DNA of 64,000 bases from SMYC01 sp963578475. Lineage in GTDB: Bacteria > Acidobacteriota > Vicinamibacteria > Marinacidobacterales > SMYC01. The translations under genes were made by a program, and so were the position numbers. Under the pieces are notes generated by a model. The model did not search any database. It saw only the letters and a list, made by a program, of their open reading frames with translations, and had not been told where the DNA came from. Of this stretch, positions 34,458 through 43,975 are shown piece after piece. The stretch is taken from NCBI GenBank assembly GCA_963578475.1, contig CAUZCL010000012.1, positions 48,560-112,559 on the forward strand, read 5' to 3'. The first letter of the stretch is position 1. Every line of letters starts with the position of its first letter.

Positions 34458-36455
34458 TCAGTTTATCAGAGCCAGGAACTCCTTCTCTGTCAACACTTCG
34501 ACCCCGAGCTCCTTCGCTTTCTCCGCTTTCGAGCCGGCCTTATCTCCGACGACGACGAAGCTCGTGTTCTTGCTTACCGAAGACGTCACGCGGCCCCCGC
34601 GCTCTTCGACGAGACGCTTGGCTTCGTCGCGCTGAACCTCGACGAGAGTTCCGGTGAATACAATTGTCTTGCCTTCCAGTGTGCGCTCGACAGTACTCTG
34701 CGCCCAAGCAAGATCGAGCCCGGAGGCCGTCATGCGGTCGATGACCTCCCGGTTGCGTGCGACTTCGAAATATGCCACGAGACCGCGAGCCACTTCGTCA
34801 CCAATCTCATGCACGGCAACGAGCTCTTCGATGCTCGCTTGCATGAGCGGCTCGAGAGCTCCGAAATGGGTCGCGAGGACGCGGGCCACATGCCGGCCGA
34901 CATTGGGGATGCCGAGGGCATAAATGAAGCGGTCGAGCGCCGCATGTTTGCTCTTCTCGATCGCGTCGATCAGGTTCTCGGCCGATTTGTCGGCGAAGCC
35001 TTCGAGCCCCAAGAGGTCCTCTGTGCCGAGCTTGTAGAAATCCGCCAAGTCGTCGACGAGCCCGCGCTCGACGAGCTGCGCCACGGTCTTTTCACCGAGA
35101 AACTCGATCTCCATCGCTCCTCTACTCGCGAAGTGCTGGATACGACCCGTTTGCTGCGCGCGGCAACCCCAGCCTCCGGTGCAGTAGTGGTTCGCTCCTT
35201 TTTCGATCACGGGTGAGTCGTCCACCGGGCAGCGCTCGGGCATGCGGAACGGCTTCGCACCTTTCTTTCGTCCTTCCGGCAAAACCTCGACGACCTCCGG
35301 GATGACGTCGCCCGCGCGCTGGATCCGTACTCTGTCGCCGACGCGGACGTCCTTGCGGAGCACTTCGTCCTGATTGTGGAGCGTCGCGCGGCTGACGGTA
35401 ACGCCGGACACGTCGACGGGACGAAGAAGCGCCACTGGCGTGAGCTTGCCCGTGCGACCGACTTGGACAGCGATGTCCATCACGTCTGTGATCTCCTGTC
35501 GCGGCTTGAACTTGAAAGCAACGGCCCAACGGGGCGTTCGCGAGCGCGCCCCGAGCTCGGCCTGCTGGTCGTGCCGATTGACTTTGACGACCGCTCCGTC
35601 GAGTTCGTAATCGAGCTCGTCGCGGCGGTTCTCGAGATCGTCGTGATAGGTCACGACCTCGTCGACGCTCTTGCAAAGCTTCGCGAGTTTGTCGACGCGA
35701 AAACCCCAGTCCGCGAGCACCGCGAGTACTTCGGACTGCGAGCCGAGCTCGACGCCTTCCACGTGCATGATGTCGTAAACGAAGAGGTCCAAAGGGCGGC
35801 TCGCGGTAGCGCTCGTATCGAGCTGGCGCAGCGATCCGGCCGCCGCGTTACGGGCATTGGCGAACGGCTCTTTGCCGAGCTCCGTCATGCGGCGGTTTAG
35901 GCTCTCGAACTGGCCGAGACGCATGATCGCCTCCGCTCGGACCGCGAGCACGGACGGCACCTCCCGAATCTCTGCGTATAAGTGAAGTGGCAAGGAACGG
36001 ATGGTCTTCAGATTCTCCGTGACGTTCTCGCCGGTGGCCCCATCGCCACGGGTCGAGCCCCGCTGAAACCGACCGCTCTCATAAACGAGCTCAACCGAAA
36101 GGCCATCGAATTTCGGTTCCGCCATGTACTCGATGGTTTCGCCTTCGAGCCCTTTCTCGACACGCTTTACGAACTCGCGAACTTGGTCCGCGCTCATGAG
36201 AGACTCGAGCGAGAGCATCGGCGCCAAATGCTGCACCTCGCCGAAGGCGCTTTGCACCTTTCCACCGACGCGCTGGGTCGGCGAGTCGGCGGTGGCGAGC
36301 TCCGGATGTTGCTCCTCGAGCGCCATCAGCTCCCGGAGAAGCTTGTCATAGCCGGCGTCGGCAATCTCGGGGTTGTCTTTGACGTAGTACAGATAGTCGT
36401 GGCGTCGAATGATGCCGCGAAGCTCCTCGGCCCGCTGAGCGCGTTTCTGGGTCAT
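34458..36455 (-). CDS. ligA: NAD-dependent DNA ligase
   Basis: LigA seals nicks in replication and repair using NAD+. Domains in order: Ia (DYLYYVKDNPEI), adenylation with the AMP lysine in AEPKFDGLS (about K115), OB fold (VQVGRTGKLTPVA), zinc finger (CPVDDSP, HYCTGGWGC), helix-hairpin-helix (GLEGFADKSAENL), and a BRCT domain (GKTIVFTGTLVE to LTEKEFLALIN). From ATG 36455 the protein has 665 aa, full length; a TTG four codons earlier is possible. Its last 99 coding bases before the final two codons recur at 18856-18954. The gene itself is intact. Confidence 0.97.
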   Translation of the reverse strand: MTQKRAQRAEELRGIIRRHDYLYYVKDNPEIADAGYDKLLRELMALEEQHPELATADSPTQRVGGKVQSAFGEVQHLAPMLSLESLMSADQVREFVKRVEKGLEGETIEYMAEPKFDGLSVELVYESGRFQRGSTRGDGATGENVTENLKTIRSLPLHLYAEIREVPSVLAVRAEAIMRLGQFESLNRRMTELGKEPFANARNAAAGSLRQLDTSATASRPLDLFVYDIMHVEGVELGSQSEVLAVLADWGFRVDKLAKLCKSVDEVVTYHDDLENRRDELDYELDGAVVKVNRHDQQAELGARSRTPRWAVAFKFKPRQEITDVMDIAVQVGRTGKLTPVALLRPVDVSGVTVSRATLHNQDEVLRKDVRVGDRVRIQRAGDVIPEVVEVLPEGRKKGAKPFRMPERCPVDDSPVIEKGANHYCTGGWGCRAQQTGRIQHFASRGAMEIEFLGEKTVAQLVERGLVDDLADFYKLGTEDLLGLEGFADKSAENLIDAIEKSKHAALDRFIYALGIPNVGRHVARVLATHFGALEPLMQASIEELVAVHEIGDEVARGLVAYFEVARNREVIDRMTASGLDLAWAQSTVERTLEGKTIVFTGTLVEVQRDEAKRLVEERGGRVTSSVSKNTSFVVVGDKAGSKAEKAKELGVEVLTEKEFLALIN
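34471..34569. repeat. 99-bp exact direct repeat (ligA 3' end), right copy
   Basis: Identical to 18856-18954 and in the same orientation. The pair bounds 15.7 kb of accessory genes. Both copies end in a short divergent tail with a TGA, so each regenerates a LigA C-terminus. This is the geometry of attL/attR for an element that targets a gene's 3' end. No integrase gene is visible between the copies. Confidence 0.85.
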
Positions 36456-36495
36456 GGCTTTCGTCAACCAACCCGACGATCGCCGCTAGTCTAAT

Positions 36496-37509
36496 CTAGA
36501 TTCCGTTTCGATAATGCGGCACGGGCACGTCCACCATCGTGCGCAAGCCGGGCTCGAGCTTCACCATCGAAGGGGCGGTCGCGAGTAACAGCGCCACCGT
36601 CGCTTCATCACCGGCCACGCCTCCATCGAACGAGACGCTAACGTTGGGGTTGCCTTCGACCGTGATGCGGTCGATAGGCTTCTTCGCCCCGACATACATC
36701 TGCAAATCGAGCGTAACGACTTCCTTTCGGTTCCGATAGCCTCTGCACACGTGATGGAGGCCCGCGACTTCGCCGACTTGAACCGTGACATGCGCCGTCT
36801 TCACCCGCTTTTTTGACAGAACCGGGTCGATCGTCTCTTTGACTTTGTCGAGACTAAAGCCGAGCCCCTCAGCAACGAGATGGGTCGACTCGAGAAGGCC
36901 CACGTGCCCGAGCTCCCCCTTGTTGACGGCCCGACGAAACCTCAAGCGAGTGAGGCCCGCACCCACCTTCTTTTGAAGGTTCTCACGGCGCGTCGACGCG
37001 TCCACGACACGCTCGATCTTGATCGAAGTTAGATCGACACAAGGAGCCGTCGCGGCAAGCGCGAACGTGTCCATGACAAAGCCGGGGTTGACGCCGGCGC
37101 CAAGGACGGAAACGTCCCGGGAGATGGCGAGCTTATTCAGCTCCCGCGCCTGCGCTGCATAATTGACCTGGGGCATGAGGAGCTCCTCGCAGGAGCTGAC
37201 CACGTTGGTCCGGGCTTCGACGCATTGTTTGATCTGCGGCAGGACCTGCTTGAAGCGAGACCCCGTCGTCAGGATCACAACGTCGGGCCGGCTCACGCCG
37301 AGAACGTCATCAGCCCGATCCGAGACGCGCACACCCGACGGGCGTGTCAGCCCAGAAAGGTCCGCCACGTCTCTCTGCTGCTTGGCGGGATCAATGTCGA
37401 TGGCCCCCACGAGCTGCAGGGCCGGGCGGCCGAGAATGGCCTTCGCCGTTTGGAGCCCGATCTGACCAAGCCCATAGACGGCAATCCGGAACCGTTCCGG
37501 AGCTTTCAT
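36496..37509 (-). CDS. DapB-like NAD(P)-dependent dehydrogenase (2,4-diaminopentanoate dehydrogenase type)
   Basis: From ATG 37509 behind GGAGGTG the product is 337 aa. A Rossmann start (IAVYGLGQIGLQTAKAI) leads to the DapB-like N-terminal domain (LVGAIDIDPAKQQRDVADL). SCEELLMPQ and GAGVNPGFVMDTFALA follow, the signature region of 2,4-diaminopentanoate dehydrogenase and related amino-acid dehydrogenases. These act on beta/gamma-diamino acids in ornithine-like catabolism. The substrate is not certain. It lies 28 bp beyond the ligA stop region on the same strand, upstream of ligA. Confidence 0.7.
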   Translation of the reverse strand: MKAPERFRIAVYGLGQIGLQTAKAILGRPALQLVGAIDIDPAKQQRDVADLSGLTRPSGVRVSDRADDVLGVSRPDVVILTTGSRFKQVLPQIKQCVEARTNVVSSCEELLMPQVNYAAQARELNKLAISRDVSVLGAGVNPGFVMDTFALAATAPCVDLTSIKIERVVDASTRRENLQKKVGAGLTRLRFRRAVNKGELGHVGLLESTHLVAEGLGFSLDKVKETIDPVLSKKRVKTAHVTVQVGEVAGLHHVCRGYRNRKEVVTLDLQMYVGAKKPIDRITVEGNPNVSVSFDGGVAGDEATVALLLATAPSMVKLEPGLRTMVDVPVPHYRNGI

Positions 37510-37636
37510 CGAGCACACCTCCGATTGAACTATTCAACTAAGTGATAGGAGACAAGTTTTACGAGCTTATATCAAACACCCGTATTCGTCTACTCCCGCC
37601 TCAATAAGGTGACCTTGGTCTATAGTATTCGAGACC

Positions 37637-38905
37637 ATGAGCGTCAAGGAACCACTGAGTACGCCCACGCCCATCCCCTCGCCAACAGCTGCCATAGGCC
37701 TCTACGTGACTGTGCTGCTCGTCCACGTTTCGTCCATTTTGCTGTTCAACGCCCTGAACTTGTCGCAAAACGTCGTTCTGATCGTGACACCCACCCTGAT
37801 GCTGCTAATCACGGTGGTCACCGTAATCCGACTTCGCGTCGATTTGAGGGAGACGCTGCTCCTACGGCTTCCGGCCAGCGCCGACTTCATCATGGCGTTC
37901 CCGCTCGCAATCTCTTTTTTCATTCTCGGCGATCAACTCTCTCTTCTCACGGAAGAGTTCTTCGCATTGCCGGAGGAGATCGCCCAAGAGACGCGACGCA
38001 TGATGCAAGCCCGGACGCCGGTCGAATGGCTCTTGAAGATTGGGACGATCGGCGTGGGTGCGGCGGTCTCCGAAGAGCTGATGTTTCGCGGTTTCATCCA
38101 AATGAGCTTTCTGAGAGCCATGTCGCGGAGCCGAGCCGTGCTGTGGACGTCCTTTCTGTTCATGGTGATCCATTTCTTGCCCATTCCGGCCATCGCCGCG
38201 GCGGGAATCGTGCTCGGATTCATAGCACTCGCGACCCGAAGCATCGTCGTGCCGATCGTCGTGCACTTCACCAATAACGTCGCGGGCCTCTTGCTTATCA
38301 ATCTCGCCGATCTCGACACGCTCGGCGAGCCGTTATGGATCCCGCCGGCGATCCTTCTCCCGGCAGTCGCGATTTTTGGCCTGACTTGCACGTATTACTT
38401 CCGGCGGATGGACCCCGAGCCCGACCCCCTGCTCGGGCCCGAACAACAGGCCAACCGCCAGCCGCGCTTGGAGTTTCCCAAAAGCTCCGTGTCTCTTTCA
38501 GAGGAGCTTGCCTCCGTGCCACCAAACAAGCGCCGCCTCGGCTGGATCATCGTTGCCGCGTCCATCGTTCTCGGTGTCGTCGTCCTCACGAGTCTTTTTG
38601 CCGCCTCGGTCTACAGCATGTACCCCAAGCGCATTCACGAAAGTGTAATTCAGGGACTAAAGCTTCAAAGCGAGCAACAGCTCACGGTCACTCAGGATGA
38701 AGACGGAGCTCGCCTCGCGGCGGCCTTCGACGCGCTGTCCGCTTTGAACCAGGACGGCAACCTGGGCTGGCGGGACCTTTTCGGAATTCTCCGCGTTTAC
38801 GCCGAGCTCAGCGCCGACGGCCGACTCGATCCACGCGAAGCGGACGAGCTCACCGAGGCCATCCGAGATATCGCCGTCGCCAAAACAAGACCGCGGACGC
38901 TGTAG
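37637..38905 (+). CDS. CPBP-family intramembrane glutamic endopeptidase
   Basis: The 422-aa protein has about eight membrane helices. The CPBP/Rce1 active-site residues are present: E146-E147-x3-R151 (SEELMFRGF), H179 (FMVIHF) and H210 with N213 (VVHFTNN). Such enzymes cleave or bind prenylated or bacteriocin-type substrates within the membrane. An unusual soluble C-terminal tail (about 320-422) contains another membrane helix and acidic helices (LNQDGNLGWRDLFGILRVYAE, a region resembling an EF-hand-like loop). Substrate unknown. Confidence 0.88.
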   Translation: MSVKEPLSTPTPIPSPTAAIGLYVTVLLVHVSSILLFNALNLSQNVVLIVTPTLMLLITVVTVIRLRVDLRETLLLRLPASADFIMAFPLAISFFILGDQLSLLTEEFFALPEEIAQETRRMMQARTPVEWLLKIGTIGVGAAVSEELMFRGFIQMSFLRAMSRSRAVLWTSFLFMVIHFLPIPAIAAAGIVLGFIALATRSIVVPIVVHFTNNVAGLLLINLADLDTLGEPLWIPPAILLPAVAIFGLTCTYYFRRMDPEPDPLLGPEQQANRQPRLEFPKSSVSLSEELASVPPNKRRLGWIIVAASIVLGVVVLTSLFAASVYSMYPKRIHESVIQGLKLQSEQQLTVTQDEDGARLAAAFDALSALNQDGNLGWRDLFGILRVYAELSADGRLDPREADELTEAIRDIAVAKTRPRTL

Positions 38906-38936
38906 CCTTCAACCGCCCGGATTCGCTGCTCTTTTT

Positions 38937-39035
38937 TCTTATCCCCACCTCCCCTCCTATCCCCACCTCTCCTTGGCTTTTAAAAGCGCTGTTCAAAAGC
39001 AAGGTGATGTCGGGACAGGAGGAGAGGTGGGGATA
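38937..39035. repeat. C-rich tandem and 16-bp inverted repeat after the CPBP gene
   Basis: TATCCCCACCTCTCCT (38958-38973) pairs perfectly with AGGAGAGGTGGGGATA (39020-39035) across a 46-nt loop. A near copy of the left arm (TATCCCCACCTCCCC) lies just upstream. The minus strand here is very G-rich and could fold as a quadruplex. Located between convergent genes, it may serve as a bidirectional terminator or be a dispersed repeat. Confidence 0.75.
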
Positions 39036-39093
39036 AAGACGACGCGCGCGCCTTTGCGTCATATTTTTCTTGACATTGATCTGGCGCCAAGCA

Positions 39094-40572
39094 TCACTGG
39101 CCGGGGAGTTTGGCGAAGCGGGACTTTAGATCGATTCCTTGCGCGCGCATCTTTGCCACGCGGTAGGCGTAGATTAGAGAGCCGACGCCAAGGACGACTA
39201 AGTAAGTGTAAAAGGCGTGGAAGTACCAGGCCTCCGCCTGGGTCGAAACGTCCTTCACCACCTGGATGATGGTGAGCGCGAATAGAAGAACGCTCGCAGA
39301 GACGGCCACGGTGAGCTGCAGCGGACGGTAGCGCATGAATTGGATATTGCTTGCGATCTCAGGATTCTTTTTGGGGAGCACGATCACGGAGATGGCCATC
39401 AAGAAGAAATTCACGAGCATGGCAGTGACGAGCAAATCGATGCCGAGGAAGAAATCTCCCGATGCGTGATTGCCAACGATACCCACGGAGGCAGCGACAC
39501 TGCTCAGAAGAATCGCCCAGTGGGGTGTGCGGTAGCGGGCGTTGATGGTCGCGAAAGTGGCTGGGAAGATGCCGTCTTCCGCCCAGGCCAAAACGAGGCG
39601 CGAGACGGAAAGAATCATCGCGGGCAAGTCGTTTGCGAGCGCAATCGTTGCGGCCGCGACGATCAAAACCGTCCACCCCGGCGACATCAGATAGCCGAGC
39701 AGCCCAGGCGCCGTGAGATCGGTCGTCATGGCGCGCTCCGCGATGAAAGTCCACGGCACAGCGTGGTAGATAGCGGCGGTAAAGGCGATGTAGTACGCGC
39801 CGACCGTGCCGATGGTGATGCAAATCGCGAGAGGAAGGTTTCGCCCTGGCCGCTTTGCCTCGCCGCCCGCTTGAGCAACGGAGTCGAACCCAATGAAGCT
39901 CGAGAACAAGAGCACCGAGGCGGTAAGCACGAGCCCCCAGTCGAAGGGGACGGGCTCTGGGAGGGCAATCACGACACCTTCTCGGAGCTTTACCGCGGTG
40001 GCAAAATCTTCGTGGGTGAAAGAGAAACCGGCGGGAATCGCGACGAGACCACCCGCGAACATCAGTATCATGAGTGGGACGAGCGTTCGCTCATAGAACT
40101 TCGTGCCGAGCAGATTGACGCCGGTGAATAGCCACAAGAACGCGAGGGGCAAAAAGACGCGGACCAGTCCTTGCTCGAGGAACGCGGCAACGTTCGAAAG
40201 AGACACCGCCTCGGCGAGATCGCGTAGAAACGGCACGAGCACGTAAGAGACAACTCCAATGGCCATGGACAGGCCGAACCATTGCGAGAAGCTCGCCACG
40301 AAACCGAGATAAGGACTGAGGCTGCGGCTCGCGAAGACATAGCTCCCACCCGCCCGCGGCATGGCGGATGCGAGCATCGCGTAGCAAAAGGCCGCCAAGA
40401 GCGCGGGGACGACCGCGAGGGAATAGGCAAAGAGCACCGATGGACCGATGCCGGGCACGTTCCGTTGGATCATGAACGGCACGACGTTAACGCCCGCGCC
40501 GAGCATGGCGCAGACGCCGGTGGCCACGAGGCCGAGCAGGCCGAGCTCACGGCTGAGGCCGGCTTTCGACAT
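39094..40572 (-). CDS. APC-family amino acid permease
   Basis: This 492-aa protein has about 12-13 membrane helices. The first helix shows GVCAMLGAGVNVVPF, the APC unwound-helix motif (G.GIG-like), and later helices read SSFIGFDSVAQAGGEAKRPGRNLP, the conserved cytoplasmic loop of APC transporters. It is the last gene of the lysA/membrane-protein/permease operon, with only 7 bp to the previous gene. It probably imports or exchanges an amino acid; specificity is unknown. Confidence 0.92.
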   Translation of the reverse strand: MSKAGLSRELGLLGLVATGVCAMLGAGVNVVPFMIQRNVPGIGPSVLFAYSLAVVPALLAAFCYAMLASAMPRAGGSYVFASRSLSPYLGFVASFSQWFGLSMAIGVVSYVLVPFLRDLAEAVSLSNVAAFLEQGLVRVFLPLAFLWLFTGVNLLGTKFYERTLVPLMILMFAGGLVAIPAGFSFTHEDFATAVKLREGVVIALPEPVPFDWGLVLTASVLLFSSFIGFDSVAQAGGEAKRPGRNLPLAICITIGTVGAYYIAFTAAIYHAVPWTFIAERAMTTDLTAPGLLGYLMSPGWTVLIVAAATIALANDLPAMILSVSRLVLAWAEDGIFPATFATINARYRTPHWAILLSSVAASVGIVGNHASGDFFLGIDLLVTAMLVNFFLMAISVIVLPKKNPEIASNIQFMRYRPLQLTVAVSASVLLFALTIIQVVKDVSTQAEAWYFHAFYTYLVVLGVGSLIYAYRVAKMRAQGIDLKSRFAKLPGQ

Positions 40573-40579
40573 TAGTGCC

Positions 40580-41086
40580 CTACGGCTCCCGCGGTTCCTG
40601 AGTAAGACGGTCAGCGTAAAAAGCGGGGATGAAGAAAAGGAAAATCCCCATGAGAACGAACGGAACGCCGAGGGGCAAGTTGCGCTGCGACGTAAACCAC
40701 CCTGCTTGAAGAAAGTGCACGATCAGGTTTCCGTAAAGCGCGAGAAACAAACAGCGCGTGAAGTTCAGCGCCGTGCCCGTCGCGGCGAGCGCGAGCGTCT
40801 CGATCGCAACGCCGGCGAGAAAGCTCACCACCATGATGACCCAAAACGAATCGAGGTCGATCGGAAGCCCCACAACCTGCCACGAGATACTGCCGAGGAG
40901 AGCACCGAGATAAGGTAGCCTCCCGCCGAGGCGGCGATAGGTCACCCCTTTTACCGGACTCCAAAGCACCACGAGGAAAAGAGCCCAACCCGCATCCGCC
41001 CAAGACGACTCGCCGAGCAAGAAAAACACGAAAGACGCCGCCACGATCACGACGAGAAACATCATCAGCAAGGGACGATAGATCAT
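40580..41086 (-). CDS. Hypothetical membrane protein, 168 aa
   Basis: The ATG at 41086 shares its A with the lysA TGA (TGATG), which fixes the start. Hydrophobic segments predict about five or six membrane helices (MFLVVIVAASFVFFLLG, LGALLGSISWQVVGLPI, GVPFVLMGIFLFFIPAFY). No family motif is recognised. Coupling to lysA and the permease suggests a role with amino-acid transport. Confidence 0.75.
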   Translation of the reverse strand: MIYRPLLMMFLVVIVAASFVFFLLGESSWADAGWALFLVVLWSPVKGVTYRRLGGRLPYLGALLGSISWQVVGLPIDLDSFWVIMVVSFLAGVAIETLALAATGTALNFTRCLFLALYGNLIVHFLQAGWFTSQRNLPLGVPFVLMGIFLFFIPAFYADRLTQEPREP

Positions 41087-42122
41087 CACGCGTTTGCCTT
41101 CCCGAGCTCGCGACTGACGAGCTCCCTCTCCGTTTCCGCGGCGCGAACGATGCGATGGGCACCGCCTTCCACGACAACTTCCGCCGAGCGCGGCCTCAAA
41201 TTGTAGTTCGAGGCCATCACAAAACCGTATGCGCCCGTGCACTTTTTTTTACATAGAGCACCCGCACGATGAAGGCACCCACGGGGCCGAGTAGCACACG
41301 ACCGGGCTCGGTAAGAATTTCGACATCGAGCTCGGCGAGCGGCTCGATGACACGCGCGGCATAGGTATCGAAGCTCGGGGTCTCCTCGCCCTCATAAGGG
41401 ATGCCAATCCCGCCGCCAATATCGACATAGTGGAGCGGAACGCCTTGGTCTCGCAATTTGCGCACCCATTCCGCGAGCGTGCGAGCGTTCTCGGCGAGGG
41501 GCTCGATCGACGTTACCTGCGAGCCGATATGCGAATGGATCCCTATGAGCTCGAGATGGGCAAAGTCTCCATGGGACGCATAGAGACGCTCGGCCTCGAC
41601 CGCGTCGACGCCGAACTTGGCCGTCGAGACCCCCGTCGCGATGTGCGGGTGCGTCCTGGGATCGATATCCGGATTCAGCCGGAGCGCCACTCGGGCTTTC
41701 CGTCCATCGGAGGCGGCAAGCTCGTTTAGCACCCTGAGCTCGGTCTCGGACTCGACGAGAAACATTCGAATGTCCGCCTCGAGACCAGCGCGCAGCTCTC
41801 GCTCGGTCTTGCCCACACCCGAGAACACGATGCGCGACGGCGGAAAGCCAAGTGCGAGCGCGAGCTCCGCACCGGAGACGACCTCGGCGCCGGCCCCTTC
41901 CGCAACGAGCGGCCTGAGAAGCGCCGGCTGGCTATTCGCTTTCAGCGCCACACAATTCAAATGCGCAACCGATTCGAACGCGCGCTCGAGCGCACGAAAG
42001 CGCTCCACGAGAGCCGAGACCCCATATACATAGAAAGGCGTCGGGACGGACTCCGCCAGCCAGGCAATCGAGACTTCGTCGACTCTTAAGCCGTCCTCGC
42101 CAAAGTAGAAAACGTCGTCCAT
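41086..42122 (-). pseudogene. lysA: Diaminopimelate decarboxylase with internal deletion
   Basis: LysA makes lysine from meso-diaminopimelate. The N-terminal part is normal: PTPFYVYGVSALVERF, ALKANSQPALLR (PLP lysine), IHSHIGSQ and VDIGGGIGIPY (phosphate loop), TEPGRVLLGPVG. The frame leaves homology after VLYVKKS at about 41245. In another frame the true C-terminus then appears: GAYGFVMASNYNLRPRSAEVV to the stop at 41086. Roughly 80-90 residues between these are absent, including the cysteine-containing CESGD segment of the dimeric active site. The enzyme cannot work as it stands, unless the assembly dropped about 250 bp. Confidence 0.85.
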
Positions 42123-42140
42123 GGGCGCGGCGCATTATAA

Positions 42141-42257
42141 GCGTTTGCTCGCCTCGACGTGAAAGCCGTGCGTTACATGGCGAGCTTGCCGCTCGACGCC
42201 AACGTCCCGTTCATGACCGTCATGGCAACGAAGATGCCTTTCGTCGGCCGCGGCTAG
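42141..42257 (+). pseudogene. Short C-terminal coding remnant
   Basis: After a TAA the frame reads FARLDVKAVRYMASLPLD, then TVMATKMPFVGRG and TAG (42255-42257). The pattern looks like a conserved protein C-terminus but I cannot name the family. It sits between the lysA start and the aminotransferase stop, sharing bases with the latter's stop. Confidence 0.35.
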
Positions 42258-43487
42258 CCGGCCGCGAGCTCCTGAATGGCTAGAACCAATGCGTCCAAAT
42301 CACTCAGACGCGTGAACAGGTTGGGTGATACGCGCACGCCCTGTTCGACAGCGACCGTGAAGACGCGGTGCTTGTCGTAGAAATATTCTGCGACGGCCTT
42401 GGGCGAAATATTCTCGATGGCGACATTCGCGATCCCGCAGGATTGATGATCCTTTAGCGGCGTATTGATGACGACCCGCGGCAGGTCCAGGACACGCTCG
42501 ACCCAGTAGTTCTTCAGGTAGCGCAGTCGTTCCTCTTTGCGCTCGGGGCCGAGGCTTTCGTGAAACTTGATCGCCTGGAGAAGCGCCTGCTCGATGGCGA
42601 CCGGGTGAGTTCCGATGTGCTCGAACTTGCGGATGTCGTCCTTCGGAAAGGTACGGTCCGCGAACAAAGGCCAGACTTTCGAGATCTTGTCCTTCCGCAC
42701 ATACATCAGGCCGGCCCCTAGAGGCGTTCCGAGCCATTTATGAAGGCTCGTACCGAGATAGTCGCAGCCGAGCTCCGGGATTTTGTAGTCGAGATGGGCG
42801 AAGCTGTGCGCTGCGTCCACGATGACCTCGACGCCGCGCGCGTGGGCCATGTCACAAATCTTGCGCACCGGCAGCACCTGGCCCGTAAGATAGATCATGT
42901 GCGAGACGAGGATCGCTTTCGTTCGCGGGCCGATGGCTTTTTCGTAGAGCGCAACCACTTCCCCATCGGTCTCCGGCACGAGCGGGACTTGGATGACTTT
43001 GTTGACCGTACCGTCTCGCTCGGCGCGCTGCTCGAGCGCGTCTTTCATGCTCGGATATTCGCGCTCACACCAGACAATTTCGTCGCCGCGCTCGAGATCG
43101 AGACCAAGGATCACGGTGTCGAGCGCCTCCGTGGTGTTGCGGCAGATCACGAACTCGTCCGGGGACAAGCCGGCGAGCCGGCCCATGGCCGTTTGATGTG
43201 GACTTTGTCCTGGTCATATTGCCGCCGCAAGTAAAACGAGGTGATCGTGTTGAGGCGCGCCATGTACTGAAACTGCGCGTCTTGCACCTCTCGCGAAACA
43301 GGGCTGAACCATCCGCTCTCGAGATGGATGAACTCGGGCGTGATGTCATAAGCGCGGCGGACGGTGAACCAAAAGTCTTCGTCCCGCGCGAGCTCCTTCG
43401 CACTTTCGCCGCGTGAGCAAGGAGTACGGGCTCGACCATCGCGAGAGCCCCCAGTGTCTTGAAGAATTCACGTCGTGGCTTCGTCAT
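42254..43487 (-). pseudogene. Class V aminotransferase (isopenicillin-N-epimerase-like), Tat-exported, two frameshifts
   Basis: The start at ATG 43487 gives MTKPRREFFKTLGALAM, a Tat-type signal. Homology then shifts frame near 43400 (to KELARDEDFWFTVRRAYDI) and again near 43188 (to MGRLAGLSPDEFVICRNTTEAL). Each needs one inserted base. The main domain is intact: VSHMIYLTGQVLPV, VIVDAAHSFAHLDY (PLP aspartate), CDYLGTSLHKWLGTPLGAG (PLP lysine). It belongs with CefD-like epimerases and cysteine-desulfurase-like enzymes. A secreted member is unusual but such Tat versions are known in this family. It is inactive unless the shifts are sequencing errors. Confidence 0.8.
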
Positions 43488-43528
43488 GGACGGAGAATAT
43501 CGCAAAATTCGTCTAAAATACGTCCGAC

Positions 43529-43975
43529 ATGACACAGCAGGGACTTCTCGAGGCGATTTGGGTCAAGCGTTTCAAACGCGGGCCCATGGATCCTAAATCG
43601 GAAGCCACGATGGTGGAAGGCCGCGGCATCGAAGGCAATGCCAACCAGGGTGGCAAACGCCAAGTCACCATTCTTTCCAAAGAAGCGTGGCAAGCGCTCA
43701 TGGAGCAAACGAAAGGCGACGCCGACCCGTCGTCGCGCCGCGCCAATCTCATGGTGAGCGGTGTCGACCTGAAAGACGCCAGCGGACGGGTTCTCGCCGT
43801 CGGCGCCGTACGTATACGCATTTACGGGGAGACGAGGCCCTGCGAGCGAATGGACGAGGCGCATCAAGGTCTCAGAAGCGCCATGCGCTCCGAATGGCTA
43901 GGCGGCGCGTTTGGCGAAGTTCTCGATGATGGGAAAATCGCAGTGGGCAACCCCGTGGAGTGGCGCGAGCCCTGA
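43529..43975 (+). CDS. MOSC-domain protein
   Basis: This 148-aa protein is a stand-alone MOSC domain: LEAIWVKRFKRGPMD, GIEGNANQGGKRQVTILSKEAW, ANLMVSGVDL and the conserved cysteine in ETRPCERMDEAHQGL. MOSC proteins handle sulfur or the molybdenum cofactor. It is divergent from the aminotransferase and overlaps the next gene by 16 bp. Confidence 0.92.
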   Translation: MTQQGLLEAIWVKRFKRGPMDPKSEATMVEGRGIEGNANQGGKRQVTILSKEAWQALMEQTKGDADPSSRRANLMVSGVDLKDASGRVLAVGAVRIRIYGETRPCERMDEAHQGLRSAMRSEWLGGAFGEVLDDGKIAVGNPVEWREP

